64,000 nucleotides of DNA from Izemoplasma sp964435595 (GTDB lineage Bacteria; Bacillota_I; Bacilli_A; Izemoplasmatales; Izemoplasmataceae), in contig CAYSZV010000003.1 of the NCBI GenBank assembly GCA_964435595.1, forward strand, positions 1 through 64,000. Reading direction: 5' to 3'. The notes under the pieces are model-generated. The model had not been told where the DNA came from, did no database searches, and saw only the letters and a program-made list of their open reading frames with translations. A program made the position numbers and the translations under genes. Within the stretch, counting starts at the first letter, position 1. Every line of letters starts with the position of its first letter. This document shows, piece after piece, positions 58,502-64,000 of the stretch.

Positions 58502-59355
58502 TGGGAGAAATTATTAGTGGTAAAGCATTATCCAAAGAAATAAGAGAACAAGTTAGAATTGATGTAGAAAAACTTAAAGATCTTTATGGAGCGGTTCCAC
58601 ACCTTGTAGTGGTTTTAATTGGAGAAGATCCTGCCAGCCAAAGTTATGTAAAATCAAAGGAACGCGCTTGTATCAAAGCAGGTATGAAAAGTACTGTAAT
58701 TAGAAAAGAAGATACGATTTCAGAAGCAGAAGTCTTATCAATTATTGATGACTTAAATAAAGATGATGATGTACATGGTATATTGGTTCAATTACCTGTA
58801 CCAAAACATATCGATGAGAATAAGATTATTGATGCAATCGATTATCGTAAAGATGTGGATGGATTTCATCCATTAAACATCGCATATATGCATATGGGAA
58901 GACCATCGATTTTGCCTGCAACACCTAAAGGAATTATCACAATGTTAAAAAGTATTAACGTTGATTTAGTTGGTAAAGATGCCATTATTATTGGTCGTTC
59001 AAATATAGTTGGAAAGCCCGCAGCTATGCTATTAATGAAAGAACATTGTACGGTTCAAATTGCTCATTCGAGAACAAAAAATCTCAAGGAAAAATGTTTA
59101 AACGCAGACATCATTGTAGCTGCTGTTGGTAGAGCAAATACGGTAACTGCAGATATGGTAAAAGACGGGGCAATTATTATAGATGTTGGAGTCAACAGAG
59201 TGGATGGAAAACTAGTTGGGGATGTTGATTTCGAAAATGTCAAAGATAAAGCCAGTTATATCACACCTGTACCAGGTGGGGTTGGACCGATGACAATCAC
59301 TTCTTTGTTGCAAAATACAATTGAAACATTTAAGGAGTGCATGAACATTGATTGA
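58501..59355 (+). CDS. folD: Methylenetetrahydrofolate dehydrogenase/cyclohydrolase
   Basis: FolD (284 aa) interconverts 5,10-methylene-, methenyl- and 10-formyl-THF with NADP. Catalytic Lys and Tyr are in SQSYVKSKERAC (about residues 48-59), the GILVQLPVPKHID stretch near 95-107 and the Rossmann loop IIGRSNIVGKPAAMLL near 161-176, and the end has TPVPGGVGPMTITSLL. It overlaps the flavin reductase-like gene by one base and purB by eight. It links formate activation (fhs) to purine synthesis. Confidence 0.97.
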   Translation: MGEIISGKALSKEIREQVRIDVEKLKDLYGAVPHLVVVLIGEDPASQSYVKSKERACIKAGMKSTVIRKEDTISEAEVLSIIDDLNKDDDVHGILVQLPVPKHIDENKIIDAIDYRKDVDGFHPLNIAYMHMGRPSILPATPKGIITMLKSINVDLVGKDAIIIGRSNIVGKPAAMLLMKEHCTVQIAHSRTKNLKEKCLNADIIVAAVGRANTVTADMVKDGAIIIDVGVNRVDGKLVGDVDFENVKDKASYITPVPGGVGPMTITSLLQNTIETFKECMNID

Positions 59356-60643
59356 ACGATATAGAAGACAAGTTGTACAAGATATCTTTACCGAAGAAAC
59401 AAAGTTTAACGCATATTTAAAGATGGAAATTCATACACTTGAAGCATGGAGTAAATTAGGAAAAATCCCTAAAGAAGATGTGGATAAAATCAAGGAAAAG
59501 GCTTCGTTTAGCGTAAAACGAATCAAAGAGATAGAAGAAGAAACGAGACATGATATTGTTGCTTTTACACGTTGCGTGAGCGAATCTTTGGGTGATGAAA
59601 AGAAATGGGTTCATTATGGATTAACGAGTACTGATGTTGTAGATACAGCGAATGGATATATATTGAAACAAGCAAATGATATTCTATGGAATGACTTAGT
59701 AGAATTCCAAAAAGTGTTAAAAGAAAAAGCTATATTATATAAGGATACACCTTGTATTGGTAGAACCCATGGGATTCATGCTGACATCACTTCATTTGGT
59801 TTAAAATGGGCATTATGGTATGATGAGTTTTCTCGTCATTTGGACCGTTTTAAATTAGTTAGAAAAGAAGTGGAAATGGGTAAAATTAGCGGTGCAGTTG
59901 GTAATTTTGCAAATACACCACCAGAGATACAAGACTATGTTTGTGAAGCAATGGGGATTGGTAGTGCTAACATTTCTACCCAAACATTACAGCGGGATCG
60001 TCATGCAAATTATATGTCTGAATTGGCCTTAATTGGCGGAACAATGGAAAAAATAGCGATAGAGATTCGTCATCTTCAAAGAACCGAAGTCAGAGAAGTA
60101 GAAGAATTCTTTCGAAAAGGGCAAAAAGGATCTAGTGCAATGCCTCATAAAAGAAACCCAATTAGTAGCGAGAACATCACTGGGTGTTCACGTGTTTTAA
60201 GAGGGTATATGGTGGCAGCTTATGAAAATATCCCACTATGGCATGAAAGAGACATTTCACATAGTAGTGTAGAGCGAATTATTTTACCAGATGCGATAAT
60301 GTTGTTAGACTATATGTTACATAGATATCAAGGTGTATTAAGTAATCTAACTGTTTTTGAAGACCGTATGTTACAAAACATATATTTAACAAACGGTGTG
60401 ATATTCTCTCAGCGTGTTTTAACCAAACTGATTGATAAAGGATTATCACGTGAAGTTGCATATGATACGGTTCAACCAATTGCTATGAAGGCCTGGCAAG
60501 AAGGTCTGCCATATAGAGAATTGTTAGCGGAAAACAGCTTTGTTACGCAATATTTAAATGAAGAAGAAATTACAGATGCATTCAATATTAATTACTTCTT
60601 ACGCAATGTAGATACAATATTAAAACGTGTAGGAATTCTATAA
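59348..60643 (+). CDS. purB: Adenylosuccinate lyase
   Basis: PurB (431 aa) cleaves adenylosuccinate to AMP and SAICAR to AICAR. The fumarase/aspartase signature is SSAMPHKRNPISSE near residues 260-273, with catalytic His in GRTHGIHADITSFGLKW near 138-154. The start is TTG at 59348-59350, eight bases inside the end of folD, with AAGGAG about ten bases upstream; no ATG lies close. DUF1461 follows 19 bases after its stop. Confidence 0.96.
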   Translation: MIERYRRQVVQDIFTEETKFNAYLKMEIHTLEAWSKLGKIPKEDVDKIKEKASFSVKRIKEIEEETRHDIVAFTRCVSESLGDEKKWVHYGLTSTDVVDTANGYILKQANDILWNDLVEFQKVLKEKAILYKDTPCIGRTHGIHADITSFGLKWALWYDEFSRHLDRFKLVRKEVEMGKISGAVGNFANTPPEIQDYVCEAMGIGSANISTQTLQRDRHANYMSELALIGGTMEKIAIEIRHLQRTEVREVEEFFRKGQKGSSAMPHKRNPISSENITGCSRVLRGYMVAAYENIPLWHERDISHSSVERIILPDAIMLLDYMLHRYQGVLSNLTVFEDRMLQNIYLTNGVIFSQRVLTKLIDKGLSREVAYDTVQPIAMKAWQEGLPYRELLAENSFVTQYLNEEEITDAFNINYFLRNVDTILKRVGIL

Positions 60644-60662
60644 TATTGAGAGGAGAATCCTT

Positions 60663-61307
60663 ATGAAAATACTAAAAATAATTGTTAGCATAACAATACC
60701 ATTCTTTTTGATTATTTTATTTGCTAGCATTCTTACAACAACACCATATCTAATTGTTTCAAAAGGATTATATGAAAGTCATAGTCGTATTGAGTTTGAT
60801 CATGATTATGCCGCAGAACGAATCATGGGATATCTCAATTATCGTTATCCTGATTTGGAATTTGGTAGTGACGAATTGGATGATTCAAATTTGTTAAGAG
60901 AAGAAGAAATTGTTCATATGGAAGATGTTTTAAATGTATATACCGGATTGAGAATTGCAGCATTTTCTTCCCTTATTATAGGGGTTTCCTTGTCTATTAT
61001 AATCTATAAAAAGAACAGAGAAGAATTATATAAAACCTATAAACATATGTACATGGGTCCTGCCTTATTTGTGCTATTTCTTGGTGGATATATATTGATT
61101 GATTTTAATGCAGCTTTCACAGCTTTTCACAATATTTTCTTTCCTCAAGGAGGATGGACTCTTAATTCTAACGATGCATTAATTCAACTTTTACCAACAG
61201 CGTTTTGGATGGTGAGTGGAATCATCATATTGGTGTTATTCTCCTTATCTATGGGACTTATTTACTATTTAAATGAGAAAATTTTCAAGAAAAAGTTGAT
61301 TAATTAG
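60663..61307 (+). CDS. DUF1461 (TIGR01906-type) integral membrane protein
   Basis: A 214-residue membrane protein with four hydrophobic helices (about residues 4-28, 98-116, 133-150 and 180-205). The loop after the first helix holds EEIVHMEDVLNVY, and AAFTAFHNIFFPQGGW before the last helix matches the DUF1461 signature. No function is established for the family. The ATG at 60663 follows GAGAGGAGA, 19 bases after purB, so it is probably the last gene of the folD-purB operon. No hairpin terminator is evident after it. Confidence 0.85.
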   Translation: MKILKIIVSITIPFFLIILFASILTTTPYLIVSKGLYESHSRIEFDHDYAAERIMGYLNYRYPDLEFGSDELDDSNLLREEEIVHMEDVLNVYTGLRIAAFSSLIIGVSLSIIIYKKNREELYKTYKHMYMGPALFVLFLGGYILIDFNAAFTAFHNIFFPQGGWTLNSNDALIQLLPTAFWMVSGIIILVLFSLSMGLIYYLNEKIFKKKLIN

Positions 61308-61379
61308 AAGAATTACATATGAAAGTGTATTCATAGTGTAGTGTTTTTGTCCGACTTATGATACAATTGACACTGGTTA

Positions 61380-61449
61380 GTATCATATATGATTGATAAT
61401 AAGGATCAATTGTCTCTACCCCGTACCGTAACATTCGGGACTATGATGC
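61380..61449 (+). ncRNA. Purine riboswitch aptamer, guanine/hypoxanthine class
   Basis: P1 GTATCAT (61380-61386) pairs with ATGATGC (61443-61449), one G.T. P2 is TTGAT/ATCAA closing a loop ending AAGG; J2/3 is GTCTCTACC; P3 is CCCG/CGGG closing a loop with TACCGTAACAT, so the loop-loop contact GG/CC is kept; J3/1 reads GACTATG. The C of GACTA (xpt C74) indicates guanine-type recognition, matching the downstream guanine/hypoxanthine permease. Position 48 is C rather than U. Confidence 0.93.
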
Positions 61450-61457
61450 AGATAAGA

Positions 61458-61483
61458 AAAAGAGAGAATTCTCCCTTTTTTCA
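61458..61483 (+). terminator. Terminator of the purine riboswitch
   Basis: AAAAAGAGAGAATT-CTCCCTTTTTT can fold around GAATTC, followed by T. It should form when ligand is bound and stop pbuG transcription. Confidence 0.75.
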
Positions 61484-61535
61484 ATTTTTATAAGGACTAG
61501 CCAAATAAAAATTGATAATATGGAGGATTTTTTTA

Positions 61536-63008
61536 ATGGAGTTTTTGAAAGGTTTTTTCAAGCTAAACGAAAGAGATACCAAAGTTAGTACTGAATTAGT
61601 AGCAGGTATTACAACTTTCTTAGCGATGGCTTACATCTTACCAGTTAATGCTGGTATGTTATCAAATGTTGATGGTTTAACATTTGGAGGAGTTTTTATC
61701 GCTACTGCAATCGCAGCAGGTATTGCATCAATTGTTATGGGGCTTCTTGCTAATTTGCCAGTTGCCTTAGCACCAGGTATGGGTCTCAATGCTTTCTTTA
61801 CTTATACTTTAGTTGGATCAATGGGATTAACTGCAGAAGCTGCATTAGCGGCAGTATTAGTATCAGGATTCTTGTTCTTTATTATTTCTGTTACAGGATT
61901 AAGAAGACTTGTGATCGCATCAATTCCAGTAGGTTTGAAATATGCTGTAGGAGCGGGTATTGGGTTCTTTATTGCGTTTATCGGACTAAAAAATGCAGGA
62001 ATTGTAGTAGGTGATGGGGCAACATTTGTTGCGTTAGGAAATCTAGCTCATCCAACAGTATTATTAGGTGTATTCGGTATTATCTTAGTAATTGTACTTT
62101 ACGCAATGGGAAATCGTTTTGCTTTGATTATTTCTATTGTAGCAACAGCTGTATTGGGGGTTCTTTTAGGTCTTATATTCCCTGATTTCTTTACACAAGT
62201 TGTTACATATACACAATATGATTGGGCAGCAGAGAATCCATTTGCTACTTTGATTCAAGTTGATAAAGAAGTATTCTTAATGCCAGAATATGCAAGCAGT
62301 CCTCTTAGTGGTGCTTGGAATGAATTTGGTAGTATCTTCGGTATTGCTTTTAAAGGATTTGGAGAATTATTTGGATCATTTAGTGCAATCGGTATTATAT
62401 TCACATTGTTATTTGTAGATTTCTTCGATACTGCAGGAACATTGATGGCTGTTGGGAATCAAGCTGGATTAATCGATGACGAAGGTCAAATAGTTGGCTC
62501 AGAAAAAGCCTTATTAGTTGATTCAATTGGAACAATGACAGGTGCTGTGTTAGGTACTTCAAATGTTACTTCTTATATTGAAAGTGCAACAGGAATTGAA
62601 CAAGGTGGACGTACAGGGTTAACTTCTGTAATGGTAGGGATTTTATTTATATTATCAATCTTAATCTATCCTTTATTAAGTGTTGTAACTGGTGTTGAAG
62701 TAACTGCTGATATATTTGGTTCAGGGGTATTTTATTCTCCTGTAACTGCTATGGCACTGATATTAGTTGGTGCGTTAATGGTAGGACAATTAAAAGAGAT
62801 TGATTGGAATGATGTTTCAATCGTTGTTCCTGCATTCTTAACAATTATATTTATGTTATTAACATTCTCAATTGCAACTGGTATTGCGATTGGATTTATC
62901 TTCTATCCACTTGTGAAACTTGCACAAGGTAAAGCAAAAGAAGTTAACATAGTAATGTATATTTTATCACTACTATTTATTATCTTCTTTATAGTAGGAG
63001 CGGCTTAA
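61536..63008 (+). CDS. pbuG: Guanine/hypoxanthine permease, AzgA/PbuG family
   Basis: A 490-residue, 12-14-helix NCS2-type permease of the AzgA branch. It begins FFKLNERDTKVSTELVAGITTFLAMAYILPVN, with GLGANAFFTYT-like GMGLNAFFTYTLVG near residue 84 and LFVDFFDTAGTLMAVGNQAG near 300. The family imports guanine, hypoxanthine or adenine. The guanine-class riboswitch upstream supports guanine/hypoxanthine. The ATG at 61536 follows GGAGGA; in-frame codons upstream lie in the leader. Confidence 0.95.
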   Translation: MEFLKGFFKLNERDTKVSTELVAGITTFLAMAYILPVNAGMLSNVDGLTFGGVFIATAIAAGIASIVMGLLANLPVALAPGMGLNAFFTYTLVGSMGLTAEAALAAVLVSGFLFFIISVTGLRRLVIASIPVGLKYAVGAGIGFFIAFIGLKNAGIVVGDGATFVALGNLAHPTVLLGVFGIILVIVLYAMGNRFALIISIVATAVLGVLLGLIFPDFFTQVVTYTQYDWAAENPFATLIQVDKEVFLMPEYASSPLSGAWNEFGSIFGIAFKGFGELFGSFSAIGIIFTLLFVDFFDTAGTLMAVGNQAGLIDDEGQIVGSEKALLVDSIGTMTGAVLGTSNVTSYIESATGIEQGGRTGLTSVMVGILFILSILIYPLLSVVTGVEVTADIFGSGVFYSPVTAMALILVGALMVGQLKEIDWNDVSIVVPAFLTIIFMLLTFSIATGIAIGFIFYPLVKLAQGKAKEVNIVMYILSLLFIIFFIVGAA

Positions 63009-63035
63009 TAAAGCGGTTTTCATATAGTATAACAT

Positions 63036-63068
63036 AAAAGAGCAACCTATTTGGGTTGCTCTTTTTTT
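63036..63068. terminator. Bidirectional terminator between pbuG and the cysteine-rich membrane protein gene
   Basis: Twelve-base-pair stem AAAAGAGCAACC / GGTTGCTCTTTT with T7 on the plus strand and A-rich flank on the other, between convergent genes. Confidence 0.88.
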
Positions 63069-63733
63069 CGTATTCTACAAGGTAAATCACATTCAGTACA
63101 TCTGAGTGCTTCGTTTGACAATGGGAAGAAATGTTGTGGTCTCATAGTATAACTTATTTCCCAAATAATAAATACAAGTAATCCCATTATAAATATTGAA
63201 ATTGTATAGATACTTGGAATAAATAAGAGCAAAGCAAACTTCATTAATCGATCCCAGTTGCTAATTCGACATGTATTGCAGCATTTGTTCTTCATAAATA
63301 AATCTCTAAATGGGCACCATAGCATAATGCATATGTAATCTGAAAGGTTAATAAATAGGAATACAAGATATAAATATTTCAGTTCGAACCAGTCGTTATA
63401 TAAGTAAAGCAAGCCGATTCCAGTGATTCCACCAAAGTAAATTATGAAGATTCCCAATGCAACTTTGTTCTCGCGTTGTTGTAGTTCTTTCATTTTTATA
63501 ATATTATATTTTGGATATTCTCTAAAAAACTTTATCAAATATTTTCCAGAGAAAAGCTGTTTGTTTAGTTTTGGGACAATCACCGATAAGGAATCAAAGA
63601 AAAAATATACAAACAAAACAGGGATTAAAATGTCATCTAAAAGATATACATATTCTTCGAAGAAAAAGACGAAAATGGCTGTATTCAGTAGTAATGCAAA
63701 GGATATAGATAACTTAACAGTTGTTTTCCACAT
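63047..63733 (-). CDS. Cysteine-rich membrane protein of unknown function
   Basis: A 228-residue protein with about five or six hydrophobic segments. Two cysteine clusters stand out: LWCPFRDLFMKNKCCNTCRI near residues 138-157 on a loop, and CTECDLPCR near 213-221 in the basic C-terminal tail. They could bind metal or an iron-sulfur cluster, or form disulfides. The ATG at 63731-63733 is preceded by GAGGTG. It is transcribed divergently from pyrR and convergent with pbuG. I do not assign a family. Confidence 0.8.
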   Translation of the reverse strand: MWKTTVKLSISFALLLNTAIFVFFFEEYVYLLDDILIPVLFVYFFFDSLSVIVPKLNKQLFSGKYLIKFFREYPKYNIIKMKELQQRENKVALGIFIIYFGGITGIGLLYLYNDWFELKYLYLVFLFINLSDYICIMLWCPFRDLFMKNKCCNTCRISNWDRLMKFALLLFIPSIYTISIFIMGLLVFIIWEISYTMRPQHFFPLSNEALRCTECDLPCRIRKKEQPK

Positions 63734-63773
63734 AGACTCACCTCTTGAGTATTATATCACTTTTAAGAAAGTG

Positions 63774-63802
63774 TTTACAATACGGGATAAAAATACTACA
63801 AT
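63774..63802 (+). promoter_or_regulatory. Promoter of pyrR
   Basis: TTTACA (63774-63779), 17 bases, TACAAT (63797-63802), about 35 bases upstream of the start. Confidence 0.7.
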
Positions 63803-63836
63803 ATTTGTATGAAATAAGAAGAAAAGTGGTGACGAG

Positions 63837-64000
63837 ATGAGAGTGTTATTTGATAGTGATAAAATGACCAGAACAATCAGAAGAATATCTCATGAAATAT
63901 TAGAAAGAAATCCAGATTTAGAGAATCTTGTATTGGTTGGGGTACTGAAAAACGGCGTACCTATGTCAAAAATAATTCAAGATAACATCTACAAGTTTGA
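63837..64000 (+). CDS. pyrR: Bifunctional pyrimidine regulator / uracil phosphoribosyltransferase PyrR (partial)
   Basis: The first 54 codons of PyrR, cut by the right edge. The product reads MRVLFDSDKMTRTIRRISHE then ILERNPDLENLVLVGVLKNGVPM, close to PyrR N-termini (RRALTRIAHEMIERN, LVGIKTRG). PyrR binds UMP and pyr mRNA to attenuate pyrimidine operons, and the gene usually comes first in the pyr operon, so pyrimidine genes may follow. The ATG at 63837-63839 follows GGTGACG. The catalytic PRPP loop is outside the window. Confidence 0.85.
   Translation, partial: MRVLFDSDKMTRTIRRISHEILERNPDLENLVLVGVLKNGVPMSKIIQDNIYKF

Noticed and set aside
1..64000. tRNA, rRNA, CRISPR arrays, IS elements or prophage
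   Set aside because: Reading both strands I saw no clover-leaf with a CCA end, no rRNA core, no regularly spaced repeat array and no transposase or phage genes.

Overview
The window is about 64 kb of an AT-rich (by eye roughly one-third G+C), low-GC Gram-positive type chromosome centred on the replication origin. Gene order around dnaA is that of Bacillus-like Firmicutes: dnaA-dnaN-yaaA(S4)-recF-gyrB-gyrA runs leftward from about 37.8 kb, and rpmH-rnpA-yidC-jag runs rightward from 38.2 kb. UGA is used as a stop (dnaX, rnmV, yaaA, folD and mfd all end in TGA) and Trp is UGG, so this is not a code-4 Mycoplasma or Spiroplasma. The MEP (ispE) and shikimate pathways, T-boxes, cre-like sites, SpoVG and ABC sugar import suggest a free-living, fermentative Firmicute or a basal, free-living Mollicutes relative (Izemoplasma/Haloplasma type). 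That placement is an inference.

Left arm, 1-37.8 kb, mostly minus strand (co-directional with a leftward fork): a sugar ABC importer (1-2.3 kb); recR-ybaB-dnaX; mnmE on the opposite strand; a PEP-carboxykinase/HPr-kinase-like P-loop protein with a cre-like site over its promoter; a TtcA-like thiolase; an opposing operon of an unknown protein, NfeD, RDD and SPFH proteins; asnS with a T-box; rmuC; prs; spoVG; ispE; rsmA-rnmV-aldo/keto reductase-diacylglycerol kinase; pta facing ppaX-hit; an XRE-cupin regulator with tandem repeats in its leader; pepA; serS with a T-box; a GGDEF protein; then gyrA-gyrB-recF-yaaA-dnaN-dnaA.

Origin, about 36.34-38.21 kb: DnaA-box-like 9-mers lie on both sides of dnaA, as in bipartite Bacillus-type origins, with an AT-rich block beside the dnaA-dnaN cluster.

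Right arm, 38.2-64 kb, mostly plus strand: rpmH, rnpA, yidC, jag, pth, mfd; purA behind a leader with an intrinsic terminator; a head-on eight-gene shikimate/tyrosine operon (tyrA-aroA-aroB-aroC-chorismate mutase-aroE/aroK fusion-aroQ-DAHP synthase); fhs with a cre-like site over its -35; padR plus a DUF1700/DUF4097 protein containing a 10-N assembly gap; carboxypeptidase Taq; flavin reductase-like-folD-purB-DUF1461; a guanine-class purine riboswitch before a PbuG/AzgA permease; a cysteine-rich membrane protein; and the start of pyrR at the right edge.

No IS element, prophage, CRISPR array, rRNA or tRNA was seen. Most of the window is conserved core genome. The less explained material is the PEPCK-like protein, the unknown-NfeD-RDD-SPFH operon, several leaders and operators (purA, mfd, pta/ppaX, XRE, tyrA) and a few small or membrane proteins without recognised function.
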